The notes beneath the pieces are model-generated. The model was not told where the DNA came from. It saw nothing but the letters and a program-made list of their open reading frames with translations, and did no database searches. Shown here one piece after another: positions 1-8,482 of a stretch of 64,000 nt of DNA. The stretch is taken from the NCBI RefSeq assembly GCF_900186615.1, contig NZ_LT896588.1, forward strand, positions 3,350,348-3,414,347, read 5' to 3'. Positions within the stretch are counted from its first letter, which is position 1. The number at the start of each line of letters is the position of its first letter. This stretch comes from Parabacteroides bouchesdurhonensis. GTDB lineage: Bacteria; Bacteroidota; Bacteroidia; Bacteroidales; Tannerellaceae. Position numbers and translations under genes: made by a program.

Positions 1-801
1 TATGGAGATTATGTTGTTACCGAAGCCGGATTCGGTGCCGATCTGGGTGCTGAAAAATTCTTCAACATTAAATGCCGTAAAGCAGGACTACATCCTAAGT
101 TAACGATTATTGTTGCAACGGCACAAAGCCTGAAACTGCACGGCGGCGTAGCAGAAGACAAAATAAAAGAACAGAACATTGAAGGGCTGAAAAACGGTCT
201 TGCCAACCTGGATAAGCATATCCATAATATGCAAAGTTTCGGACAACAGGTAATAGTTACTTTCAACCGCTTCGCATCCGACACGGATGAAGAAATCGCA
301 CTCGTTGCCGAACATTGCAAACAAAAGGGTGTAGGTTTTGCCACAAACAGCGTATTTGCCGAAGGAGGAGAAGGCGGCACCGAACTGGCCAAATTGGTGG
401 TAGACACAATCGAGAAGAAGCCTTCCGCTCCGTTGAAATATACTTACGACGACACGGACAATGTACGTACTAAAATAAAGAAGATTGCGGAAAATATATA
501 TGGAGCATCTTCTATAGTATATACTACATTGGCTGATAAGAAAATCAAACAGATAGAAAAGCTGGGAATCTCCCACTATCCTGTCTGCATAGCCAAAACG
601 CAATATTCATTCTCGTCCGACCCGAAAGCCTATGGCGTTGCTAAAGACTTTGAACTAAAGGTTCGTGATATTATCATCAACAACGGTGCCGAAATGATTG
701 TAGCCGTCACAGGCGAAATCATGCGAATGCCGGGACTACCCAAAGAGCCTCAAGCAAAAAAGATAGACATTGTAAACGGGCTGATAGAAGGATTGAGCTA
801 A
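1..801 (+). CDS. fhs: Formate--tetrahydrofolate ligase, C-terminal part (5' end outside window)
   Basis: The frame is open from base 1 and ends at a TAA at 799-801, giving about 266 residues of the C-terminal half of a protein normally near 555 residues. The first residues ([18 protein letters not shown]) are a strongly conserved stretch of formate-tetrahydrofolate ligase, which makes 10-formyl-THF from formate, THF and ATP in cytosolic one-carbon metabolism. An internal ATG at 229 is not the start, because family homology continues upstream of it. A terminator-like hairpin follows. Confidence 0.95.
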   Translation, partial: YGDYVVTEAGFGADLGAEKFFNIKCRKAGLHPKLTIIVATAQSLKLHGGVAEDKIKEQNIEGLKNGLANLDKHIHNMQSFGQQVIVTFNRFASDTDEEIALVAEHCKQKGVGFATNSVFAEGGEGGTELAKLVVDTIEKKPSAPLKYTYDDTDNVRTKIKKIAENIYGASSIVYTTLADKKIKQIEKLGISHYPVCIAKTQYSFSSDPKAYGVAKDFELKVRDIIINNGAEMIVAVTGEIMRMPGLPKEPQAKKIDIVNGLIEGLS

Positions 802-811
802 CCCATAAAAC

Positions 812-849
812 AAGGTTTCCCACCCCGAAAAACCGGAATGGGAAACCCT
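812..849 (+). terminator. Terminator hairpin after fhs
   Basis: The arms GGTTTCCCA (814-822) and TGGGAAACC (839-847) form a 9-bp stem 12 nt past the fhs stop. The sequence after it is only moderately T-rich. Confidence 0.6.
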
Positions 850-870
850 GTTATTTAGTACTGATATACA

Positions 871-990
871 GCGCATTAAAAAGAGCTATCTTTTGAACTT
901 AAAAGTCCCGTCTTAACATTTCAAAAGTCAGCTCTTTTGAAGTCAAAAGTCCCGTCTTTTGATTGCAAAAGATAGCTCTTTTTAACGCAT
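871..990. repeat. Long palindromic element with internal direct repeats
   Basis: Arms of about 25 bp (871-895 and 966-990, both containing the core AAGAGCTATCTTTTG or its complement) are nearly perfect inverted copies. Inside lie two direct copies of AAAAGTCCCGTCTT (901-914 and 945-958) and another small inversion around AGCTCTTTTG. It sits between two convergent genes and could fold into a long cruciform. Its role is unknown; it looks like a small palindromic intergenic repeat. Confidence 0.6.
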
Positions 991-1034
991 TGATTTACAC
1001 ATATATACAAGCAAGACAAATAAAGGTTTTTTAT

Positions 1035-1856
1035 TTATCTTTTTGCATTCTTCTCAAAGAAATCTTTAAAGAATAATATCTGATAACCTATCGAATTGTT
1101 CCAATACTCATTCGTATGTCCACCGGGACGGACAATAAAATCATGGCCGATTTTATATTTCAGCAATTTCTTATGAAAGTCATTATTGACTTCAAAGAAG
1201 AAATCATCATATCCGCAATCTATAATCAATGCCAGGTCACCACCTCTCAACCGGTCAATCTGGTTAATTGCCGTATGTGTCTCCCATATATCACGGTTAG
1301 CCGACTCTGCACCCAGTTTCTCCACCATATCCCAATTGTTCGGGAAAGGACGGATATCCAGCCCTCCGCTCGTACTTCCTGCCGCTCCAAACACATCTTT
1401 ATGGCGCATAGACAACCACATTGCTCCATGTCCACCCATACTCAAGCCACTAATGGCTCTCCCTTTACGATCTTTAACCGTTGGATAATGAGAATCAACA
1501 TATTTAATCAACTCATTCGATACAAAAGTTTCATACCGGGAAGAAGGATCTTTCGGGCTATCCCAATACCAACTGTTATAGTTGCCGTCCGGACAAACAA
1601 ACATGATTCCATACAGGTCTGCCATTTGAGGAAGATCCGGTCTTATAAACAACCACGATTTAGCATTACCGCCATATCCATGTAAAAGATAAACAACCGG
1701 ATGCGGTTTTTCATTTTTCTCAGGAGTAACAACTACAACCTGCACATCTTTCTTCATCGAAGCACTATATACTTTGATGGTATCAACCACGCCGGCCTGT
1801 ACAGAAAGGGCAAGCAAAAGAAACAACACAAACAACGTACTTTTGGTCTTTTTCAT
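1035..1856 (-). CDS. Secreted esterase of the esterase-D / PF00756 type
   Basis: This 273-residue protein starts with a hydrophobic signal peptide (about residues 1-21), so it is probably periplasmic or exported. It has the alpha/beta-hydrolase layout of PF00756: an oxyanion-loop segment LLHGYGG near residue 57 and the nucleophile elbow GLSMGG with Ser139. The catalytic His is probably the one in GGHTNEYW near the C terminus. The family includes tributyrin esterases, feruloyl esterases and S-formylglutathione hydrolase; the substrate cannot be told here. It is monocistronic, convergent with fhs and followed upstream by a REP-like hairpin region. Confidence 0.8.
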   Translation of the reverse strand: MKKTKSTLFVLFLLLALSVQAGVVDTIKVYSASMKKDVQVVVVTPEKNEKPHPVVYLLHGYGGNAKSWLFIRPDLPQMADLYGIMFVCPDGNYNSWYWDSPKDPSSRYETFVSNELIKYVDSHYPTVKDRKGRAISGLSMGGHGAMWLSMRHKDVFGAAGSTSGGLDIRPFPNNWDMVEKLGAESANRDIWETHTAINQIDRLRGGDLALIIDCGYDDFFFEVNNDFHKKLLKYKIGHDFIVRPGGHTNEYWNNSIGYQILFFKDFFEKNAKR

Positions 1857-1959
1857 ACCTTAATAATATTGATACAGTTAAACAAAAAAAGGCGGATACA
1901 GTTACCGCCTCTCATATTATCCTCAGGAGGAGAAGTAACCAAGCGTTCTTCGTGTCATT

Positions 1960-2026
1960 GCGGGCTTGACCCGCAAACTCATACTAAACTGATCTTAATC
2001 AGGATAAGATGGCGGGTCAAGCCCGC
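1960..2026. repeat. REP-like inverted repeat
   Basis: The sequences GCGGGCTTGACCCGC (1960-1974) and GCGGGTCAAGCCCGC (2012-2026) are inverted copies about 37 nt apart, and each is also a small palindrome. This is the usual form of dispersed REP-type intergenic elements. No transposase is nearby. Confidence 0.6.
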
Positions 2027-2087
2027 CAAGACATAGACGCTATAAACGTTACTTTTAACGCATCCTGTAAAACATTTTTCCTTCGAG

Positions 2088-3569
2088 TTAATAAGCTCTT
2101 GCAAACAATACGCGACGAGCCGACGGTTTTCCTGTCACCATACATTTACCCGGAGTCATATCTCCTTCCAAAGGCAGACAACGGATGGTGGCTTTCGTTT
2201 CATCCTTAATCCGCTCTTCCGTCTCCGGAGTACCGTCCCAATGTGCCATAATGAAGTAGCCTTGTTCAATCTTTTCTTTAAATTCTTCATATGTATCTAC
2301 GGTAATTGTATTGGCCGTACGATGATCCAAAGCCTTTTTGAAGATATTCTTTTGTATTTCTTCCAACAAGTTTTTTACATATTCTTCTATGCCGTCGCAA
2401 GTGATTGTTTCTTTCTCCAACGTATCACGACGCATTACTTCAATTGTATTGTTTTCCAGGTCACGTCCTCCCATAGCCAAACGCACAGGAACGCCTTTCA
2501 ATTCATATTCGGCAAACTTCCAACCCGGCTTCTTGTTGTCGGCTTCATCATACTTCACCGATATTCCCATAGCTTTTAGATTCGCCATGATACCGGACAC
2601 CTTTTCACTGATCTGAGCCAATTGCTCTTCACTGCGATAGATAGGAACAATCACTACCTGGATAGGAGCTAAATGAGGAGGCAATACCAAGCCGTTATCA
2701 TCCGAATGCGACATAATAAGGGCGCCTATCAAACGGGTAGAAACACCCCACGAAGTTGCCCAGGCATAATCAGTCTTGCCATTCTTGTCGATAAAGGTCA
2801 CATCAAAGGCCTTACCGAAGTTCTGTCCCAGAAAATGAGACGTTCCGGCCTGCAAAGCTTTACCATCCTGCATCATGGCTTCAATCGTATATGTATCAAG
2901 AGCACCGGCAAAACGTTCGCTTTCAGACTTCACGCCTTTAATAACCGGCATAGCCATATAATTTTCGGCAAAGTTCGCATATACTTCCTGCATTTTCTTT
3001 GCTTCTATCTCGGCCTCTTCGCGGGTTGCATGGGCCGTATGGCCTTCCTGCCATAAGAACTCGGCCGTACGAAGGAATAAACGGGTACGCATTTCCCATC
3101 GCATCACGTTCGCCCATTGGTTACATAAAATAGGCAGGTCACGATAAGATTGAATCCAGTTTTTATATGTATTCCAGATGATTGTTTCGGAAGTAGGGCG
3201 AATAATCAATTCTTCTTCCAACTTGGCAGCCGGGTCTACAACAACTCCCGTACCATCATGGTTCGTTTTCAAACGATAATGGGTAACCACCGCACATTCT
3301 TTAGCAAAGCCTTCCACATGCTCCGCTTCCCGGCTCAGAAATGATTTCGGGATTAAAAGAGGGAAATAGGCGTTTACATGGCCTGTTTCTTTAAACATAT
3401 CGTCCAGAATACGTTGCATCTTTTCCCAGATAGCGTATCCGTATGGTTTAATCACCATACAACCGCGTACAGCAGAGTTTTCCGCCAGGTCCGCTTTAAT
3501 TACCAAATCCTGATACCATTGTGAATAGTTCACACTTCTCGGAGTAAGTTCTTTCAGCTCTTTTGCCAT
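2088..3569 (-). CDS. proS: Prolyl-tRNA synthetase (ProS type 3, archaeal/eukaryotic-like)
   Basis: This 493-residue class II aminoacyl-tRNA synthetase charges tRNA-Pro in the cytosol. The N-terminal part ([22 protein letters not shown], shown in pieces: [20 protein letters not shown]) and the motif 2 region ([25 protein letters not shown], with [10 protein letters not shown] the key part) are typical of the short ProRS form without the bacterial editing insertion. The C-terminal anticodon-binding and zinc-like extension ends in [14 protein letters not shown], as in the ProS3 family. The length is normal. An ATG at 3569 with a -7 box at 3611-3618 supports the start. Confidence 0.96.
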   Translation of the reverse strand: MAKELKELTPRSVNYSQWYQDLVIKADLAENSAVRGCMVIKPYGYAIWEKMQRILDDMFKETGHVNAYFPLLIPKSFLSREAEHVEGFAKECAVVTHYRLKTNHDGTGVVVDPAAKLEEELIIRPTSETIIWNTYKNWIQSYRDLPILCNQWANVMRWEMRTRLFLRTAEFLWQEGHTAHATREEAEIEAKKMQEVYANFAENYMAMPVIKGVKSESERFAGALDTYTIEAMMQDGKALQAGTSHFLGQNFGKAFDVTFIDKNGKTDYAWATSWGVSTRLIGALIMSHSDDNGLVLPPHLAPIQVVIVPIYRSEEQLAQISEKVSGIMANLKAMGISVKYDEADNKKPGWKFAEYELKGVPVRLAMGGRDLENNTIEVMRRDTLEKETITCDGIEEYVKNLLEEIQKNIFKKALDHRTANTITVDTYEEFKEKIEQGYFIMAHWDGTPETEERIKDETKATIRCLPLEGDMTPGKCMVTGKPSARRVLFARAY

Positions 3570-3610
3570 TGCCTTATAATTATTTCTTTGTTTTATATTG
3601 TAACGGGAGG

Positions 3611-3618
3611 CAAAGGTA
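3611..3618 (-). promoter_or_regulatory. Bacteroidota -7 box for proS
   Basis: On the minus strand this reads TACCTTTG, matching TAnnTTTG, about 42 nt upstream of the proS ATG. Confidence 0.6.
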
Positions 3619-3631
3619 CAAAAATATCATA

Positions 3632-3639
3632 TATATTTG
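3632..3639 (+). promoter_or_regulatory. Bacteroidota -7 box for the Gfo/Idh/MocA gene
   Basis: TATATTTG matches TAnnTTTG and lies about 40 nt upstream of the ATG at 3680, so the proS and oxidoreductase promoters overlap back to back. Confidence 0.55.
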
Positions 3640-3679
3640 TATACCGCTACAGAATAATACAATATACAAAATATAGACC

Positions 3680-4789
3680 ATGGAAAAGAACAAAATCAGT
3701 ACGTATCTTATCTTATTAAGCGCGTTATTATTAATTCCGTTTTATTCTCAAGCTCAAAATCCGGCACCTCTCAGGCTTGCTGTTGCCGGCGTATCGCACG
3801 CTCATTTGCACGAAGTAATAGTCCGTATGGATCGTGGCGACTTCCAGATTGTGGGGGTTGCCGAAAAGGATGCCAAAGTGAGAGAAAACAACGGATTGAG
3901 GAAGAAACTCGATCCTTCCCTCTTTTATGCCGATCTGGGAGAAATGCTGGATAAAACAAAACCGGAAGTAGTTGTTGCCTACGGCAGCATATACGATCAC
4001 CTGGAAGTAGTGGAAGCCTGTGCTCCGAGAGGTATAGACGTTATGGTTGAAAAACCGTTGGCAGTGAATATGCAACACGCGTCACGAATGGCAGAGTTGG
4101 CACGTGCCAATAAAACGCTTGTGCTTACTAATTATGAAACCTCGTGGTACGACACGAACCATGAAGCATATCAGTTGATAAAGAACGGGGAGATCGGCAA
4201 CATCACCCGCATTAACGTGTACGACGGTCATCAAGGCCCGATAGAAATAGGTTGCGGAAGAGAATTTACCGACTGGCTGACCGACCCTGTACAAAACGGT
4301 GGAGGCGCCATTATGGACTTCGGTTGCTACGGAGCGAACCTTGTCACCTGGTTATTAAACGGGCAAAAACCCACCAGCGTCTACGCCGTATTGAACCGGC
4401 AGAAACCAGCCATCTATCCGAAGGTAGACGACGATGCAACCATCATTGCCGAATATCCGGATATGACCGTACAGATTATGGCTTCCTGGAACTGGCCGAT
4501 GAACCGGAAAGATATGCATATTTACGGAAGCAAAGGCTATATTTACCAGGACACGCCTACCCAAATGCGCGTCTATACACAAAAAGAAGGAAAGGAAATC
4601 TCTAAAGCAGCGCCCCGCTTAGCATCTCCCTACAACGACTCATTCTATTACCTGAAAGCAGCCGTACGAAAACAAATAGAGGTAAAACCGGCCGACCTGG
4701 CGTCTTTAGAAAACAACCTGGTTGTCGTGGAGATATTAGAATCTGCTATCAAAAGCGCCCAAACGGGGAAAGCTATAGAAATAAAGTAA
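3680..4789 (+). CDS. Gfo/Idh/MocA-family oxidoreductase with signal peptide
   Basis: This 369-residue protein has an N-terminal signal sequence (about residues 8-25, ending SQAQ). A Rossmann domain follows (RLAVAGVSHAHLHEV), with the conserved EKPLAVN block near residue 124, and then the alpha/beta C-terminal domain. Members oxidise or reduce sugars and related compounds with NAD(P). Exported members are common in Bacteroidota and often act on glycans. The glycine-rich dinucleotide loop is GVSHAH rather than GxGxxG, so cofactor use may be unusual. The substrate is unknown. Confidence 0.85.
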   Translation: MEKNKISTYLILLSALLLIPFYSQAQNPAPLRLAVAGVSHAHLHEVIVRMDRGDFQIVGVAEKDAKVRENNGLRKKLDPSLFYADLGEMLDKTKPEVVVAYGSIYDHLEVVEACAPRGIDVMVEKPLAVNMQHASRMAELARANKTLVLTNYETSWYDTNHEAYQLIKNGEIGNITRINVYDGHQGPIEIGCGREFTDWLTDPVQNGGGAIMDFGCYGANLVTWLLNGQKPTSVYAVLNRQKPAIYPKVDDDATIIAEYPDMTVQIMASWNWPMNRKDMHIYGSKGYIYQDTPTQMRVYTQKEGKEISKAAPRLASPYNDSFYYLKAAVRKQIEVKPADLASLENNLVVVEILESAIKSAQTGKAIEIK

Positions 4790-4819
4790 ATGATAAATCA
4801 TCGGGATGAAATAAATAAA

Positions 4820-4851
4820 TGCCCCATTTACTCGATAGTATAAATGGGGCA
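4820..4851. terminator. Bidirectional terminator
   Basis: The 11-bp arms TGCCCCATTTA and TAAATGGGGCA are separated by 10 nt, between two convergent genes (ends at 4789 and 4857). Confidence 0.8.
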
Positions 4852-4856
4852 TAAAA

Positions 4857-6596
4857 TTAAAACACCTCTTTCCAATGCTTTAAATTCGTCTCAATTGTAT
4901 CACGCACTTCCTGCGAACGGCCTTCCATCATTAGCTTATACATAGTCTGGGCAAAACCAAACATCTGGTTAAACTCTATCTTCGGAGGCATAGCCAAAGC
5001 ATTCGGGTCTGTCATAATATTAACAAGAACCGGACCTTTCGTATCAAACGCCGTAACCAATGTAGGCATAACATCATCGGGTTCACTCACATTATATCCG
5101 GGCATACCCATAGAAAGGGCGATACGCGAAAAATCAGGGTTATACATATCGGTCTGCCAATCAGGTAAACCGGCAACTTCCATTTCCAGCTTTACCATAC
5201 CCAATGAACGGTTGTTAAACACAATCAACTTAATAGGCAATTTATATTGTACAATTGTTGCCAAATCGCCCAATAACATCGAAATTCCACCATCGCCACA
5301 CAAGGCTACCACTTGCCTGCCGGGATAAGCTAAAGCCGCGCCTATAGCCTGAGGCATAGCATTTGCCATAGAACCGTGATTAAACGAACCCAACATTTTA
5401 CGTTTGCCCGTAGCTTGTAAATAACGGGCACCCCAAACACAGGTCATACCCGTATCGACAGTAAACACAGCATCATGGGCTGCCAATTCATCTACTACGG
5501 AAATCACATATTCCGGTTGTATCTTATCTGTTTTCCCTTTTATCTGAGCAGATTCACGAAGATGTTTGATAACTTTCTCATAATGATTTAACTGCTCACG
5601 AAGGAAACTATCATTTATTTTACTGTGAGCTAATGGAATCAACGCCTCCAAAGTATCTTTCACATCACCGCAAAGTCCCATTTTCACCTTAGCACGGCGT
5701 CCCAAGCGGTTCGGGTTAATATCTACCTGCACAATCGTATTGTTCGTCGGCATAAACGATTCATAGGGGAAATCCGTTCCTAATAACAATAAAACTTCCG
5801 CCTCATGCATACTGTAATAACCGGAAGGCATACCCAGCAGACCTGTCATTCCCACCTCATTCGGATTTTCATACTGTATCTCCATCTTGCTCTTGAAGGA
5901 GTATGCAACCGGAGCTTTAAGAATTTGAGACAGTTCAACCAATTCTTTATGGGCATCCTTCGCTCCTATCCCGCAATAGATAGTTATTTTATCTGCGTTA
6001 TTCAGCAAATCAGCCAATTCTTCAATTTCTTTTTGAGAAGGACAAACGCGCTGACGCGTGGCAAATGGTTGAGGAGAAGAAACCGGTATTTGTGCTTCAC
6101 TGGCAGCCAAATCACCGGGAAGGCCAATAACTCCCACACCTCTGGAAGAAATAGCGGCCTGAATAGCGCCTTGCAACATGCGGGGAAATTGCTCCGCCGT
6201 TGTTGCTACCTGATTATAATAACTGCAATCTTCAAAAAGCTTAATGGTATTTGTTTCCTGAAAATACTCGGTTCCGAACTCGTAGGAAGGTAATGTAGAA
6301 GCTATCGCCAAAACCGGAGTGCCGGAACGCTGTGCGTCGTATAATCCATTAATCAAATGTACATGTCCCGGGCCACTACTTCCGGCACAACAGGCAAGTT
6401 TGCCGGTTAGTTCCGCTTCTGCCGCAGCGGCAAAAGCTCCGGTTTCCTCGTGGCGTACATGAATCCAACTTACTTTACCATTCTTGCGAACAGCTTCGTT
6501 TACTTCATTCAAACTATCTCCTGTAACAGCATATATGCGTTTAACGCCTGCCTTTTCCAGTGCCTCTACCAACTGGTCTGCTATTTTCTTTGCCAT
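4857..6596 (-). CDS. poxB: Thiamine-diphosphate-dependent pyruvate oxidase / pyruvate:quinone oxidoreductase
   Basis: This 579-residue protein has the three-domain ThDP enzyme fold. The N-terminal Pyr domain carries the catalytic Glu in RHEETGAFAAAAEAELTG (Glu near residue 50), the middle domain is FAD-binding-like, and the C-terminal PP domain has the motif GDGGISMLLGDLAT with a downstream NN for Mg/ThDP. Length and sequence match PoxB, which decarboxylates pyruvate to acetate and CO2 and passes electrons to quinone. The C-terminal membrane-binding tail of E. coli PoxB is not clear here. The start overlaps the end of the truncated peroxidase gene upstream. Confidence 0.88.
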   Translation of the reverse strand: MAKKIADQLVEALEKAGVKRIYAVTGDSLNEVNEAVRKNGKVSWIHVRHEETGAFAAAAEAELTGKLACCAGSSGPGHVHLINGLYDAQRSGTPVLAIASTLPSYEFGTEYFQETNTIKLFEDCSYYNQVATTAEQFPRMLQGAIQAAISSRGVGVIGLPGDLAASEAQIPVSSPQPFATRQRVCPSQKEIEELADLLNNADKITIYCGIGAKDAHKELVELSQILKAPVAYSFKSKMEIQYENPNEVGMTGLLGMPSGYYSMHEAEVLLLLGTDFPYESFMPTNNTIVQVDINPNRLGRRAKVKMGLCGDVKDTLEALIPLAHSKINDSFLREQLNHYEKVIKHLRESAQIKGKTDKIQPEYVISVVDELAAHDAVFTVDTGMTCVWGARYLQATGKRKMLGSFNHGSMANAMPQAIGAALAYPGRQVVALCGDGGISMLLGDLATIVQYKLPIKLIVFNNRSLGMVKLEMEVAGLPDWQTDMYNPDFSRIALSMGMPGYNVSEPDDVMPTLVTAFDTKGPVLVNIMTDPNALAMPPKIEFNQMFGFAQTMYKLMMEGRSQEVRDTIETNLKHWKEVF

Positions 6597-7339
6597 AACA
6601 CTATACTTTTTCTTCTGTTTCTATGTTTTATAAAAGAACTATATCCAAAAGGAAAAAGTTTTACAAATGAGGCAAAGAATATCATATGACACTCCGCGCA
6701 AAGCCCTTTGTCTTTAAACAGTTCATATCCGGCACGTTCTTTCTCTGTAAATTGGCATCTTCCTTCCTGCCATGCGTCGAACTTTGAGGTAAAAGGACTC
6801 ATCTCCTCCGAACGTTCATAAGTAGCTATGGCATCATTAATACAGGCATGAATAGAATCGTCGGACAGAGATGCTCCATAGACCTTTATGAACTGAGGAT
6901 AATAAGAAGCCACCTTCACCTTCTCTACCACCCTGTAAAAGTCCTTGTTTGCCATCTCGAGAGGATTCACAAAAGGTTGCGCGGGCTGTTCTTCCAACGT
7001 ATTTACACGCCCATCCCAGAAAAGGCCGCCTACGTAAGTTTCCTCTTCTTCATTATAATATAATGCCGGCACGTATGCGGAATAGGCACACGTCATTGAG
7101 TTCCGGTTGCTGAACAAACCTTTCACAGCCCCTTCGGAAGTGACACGCGAATATTTATCAGCAAACCCTACTTCCGGCGTATGGCAAGTAGCACAAGATA
7201 CACCGGCAGGTTCTGATAAGTTCTCATCGAAAAAAATAGCTTTACCTAATAACTCTTTTTCATTCAACGCCTCCTTCTGTTCTTGAGAGCAGGAAGCAAA
7301 AGCCAACACAACGTAAACAGATAAAATAACAAACCGCAT
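6581..7339 (-). pseudogene. Truncated di-heme cytochrome c peroxidase (CCP/MauG family)
   Basis: The 252-residue product begins with a lipoprotein-like signal (FASCSQE) and keeps the first heme site (CATCH, near residue 49) and the second one (CAECH, 6686-6700). Family members run to about 320-350 residues. Right after the second CxxCH the family sequence stops and an unrelated 34-residue tail runs into the poxB start. The lost part would hold the distal and active-site segments, so peroxidase function is doubtful. The simplest explanation is a deletion joining the gene to the region just upstream of poxB. Confidence 0.8.
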
Positions 7340-7383
7340 CTTCCATTCAATTAACAGTGAGACGAAGATACAATTTATTTAAA

Positions 7384-7560
7384 TTACCCTCTACTTCCCA
7401 AGCTGTTTTTATCAGGATTAAGCTCCTTCACGGCATCTTTTACTTCTTTTTCGGTCACTTTACCGCAGCAACCCTCTGTAGCTACTTGTTCTACCGGATA
7501 TTTATCTTCCATAGCCTTCAACTCTTCCTCTTCTTGCAGTTTAATATCTTTTGTTGTCAT
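7384..7560 (-). CDS. Small 58-residue acidic protein with a Cys-Cys-Gly motif
   Basis: Reading the minus strand gives an ATG at 7560 and a TAA at 7384-7386. The product is charged and has no signal: it starts MTTKDIKLQEEEELKAMEDK, has EGCCGKVTEKEV in the middle and ends NSLGSRG. The N-terminal half is probably helical. Biased, protein-like composition and a central CCG suggest a real gene and perhaps metal or thiol chemistry. I do not recognise the family. It lies alone between the peroxidase remnant and the two-component pair. Confidence 0.6.
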   Translation of the reverse strand: MTTKDIKLQEEEELKAMEDKYPVEQVATEGCCGKVTEKEVKDAVKELNPDKNSLGSRG

Positions 7561-7723
7561 ATTCTTTACTATTAAATTGTTTATGTTACTTCAAAACAGC
7601 GTTTACGGAGATATAGTTCAGAGTAAAAGCTAAAATGCGTACGGTACAGGTAATTTAACAGGAATGTAATATATATTTCACCCGGCTGAAACAGAAAAGA
7701 GCGTCCTTTGTCAAAAAGAATTA

Positions 7724-7731
7724 TATTTGTA
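7724..7731 (+). promoter_or_regulatory. Bacteroidota -7 box for the two-component operon
   Basis: TATATTTG matches TAnnTTTG and lies about 50 nt before the ATG at 7781. A TTTG at 7709-7712 is too close to be a standard -33 box. Confidence 0.5.
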
Positions 7732-7780
7732 ACACGTAGAACGGAACCGTTTCCGTTCGTTTCCAAAAAGAAAGAAGATT

Positions 7781-8467
7781 ATGGCAACAACACGCATTCT
7801 TGTAGTAGATGACGAAGAAGACTTGTGCGAAATCCTCAAATTCAATCTTGAGACAGAAGGTTATGAAGTAGATACGGCTTTCAGTGCCGAAGAAGCATTG
7901 AAGATGGACCTTTCCGTTTATCAACTTTTATTGCTGGACGTAATGATGGGTGAAATATCCGGATTTAAGATGGCAAGCATCTTGGGCAAGAACGAAAGCA
8001 CCAGTCATATTCCTATCATATTCCTTACCGCAAAAGATACGGAAAACGATATGCTGACGGGGTTCAACCTGGGTGCGGACGACTATATTTCCAAGCCCTT
8101 CTCTATCCGTCAGGTAATAGCGCGCGTAAAAGCAGTATTAAGACGAACCGCCGACAAGGATAGCGAAAAGGAGAATGAACTCCTTACCTACCACACCCTT
8201 GTTATGGATACCAAACGCATCAAGGCTACTGTAGACGGAAAGGAAGTAGCTCTTACCAAAAAGGAGTTTGAGATACTAAGGCTATTACTGGAAAACAAAG
8301 GGAACGTCTTCTCCCGCGAAGAAATACTGTCACGTATCTGGAAAGACGAAGTATATGTTCTGGACCGCACTATCGACGTCAACATCACGCGGTTGCGGAA
8401 AAAGATAGGCGAATACGGAAAGAACATCGTTACCCGTCTGGGCTTCGGTTATTGTTTTGAAAACTAA
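7781..8467 (+). CDS. OmpR-family response regulator (RprY-like)
   Basis: This 228-residue protein has a receiver domain with the acidic pocket DDEED (10-14), the phospho-acceptor Asp53 in LLLLDVMM, the conserved Thr in FLTAKD and Lys in ISKPF. A winged-helix OmpR/PhoB DNA-binding domain follows (about 130-228, with VDVNITRLRKKIG; here IDVNITRLRKKIG). It is followed after 15 nt by its probable partner kinase. Sequence and gene order resemble the RprY/RprX pair of Bacteroides; the regulon is not known from this sequence. Confidence 0.92.
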   Translation: MATTRILVVDDEEDLCEILKFNLETEGYEVDTAFSAEEALKMDLSVYQLLLLDVMMGEISGFKMASILGKNESTSHIPIIFLTAKDTENDMLTGFNLGADDYISKPFSIRQVIARVKAVLRRTADKDSEKENELLTYHTLVMDTKRIKATVDGKEVALTKKEFEILRLLLENKGNVFSREEILSRIWKDEVYVLDRTIDVNITRLRKKIGEYGKNIVTRLGFGYCFEN

Positions 8468-8482
8468 CACAACATTCACCAC

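Noticed and set aside
7709-7731. Full -33/-7 promoter before the two-component operon
   Set aside because: The TTTG at 7709-7712 is only 11 nt from the -7 box, too short for the usual 19-21. Only the -7 box is kept.
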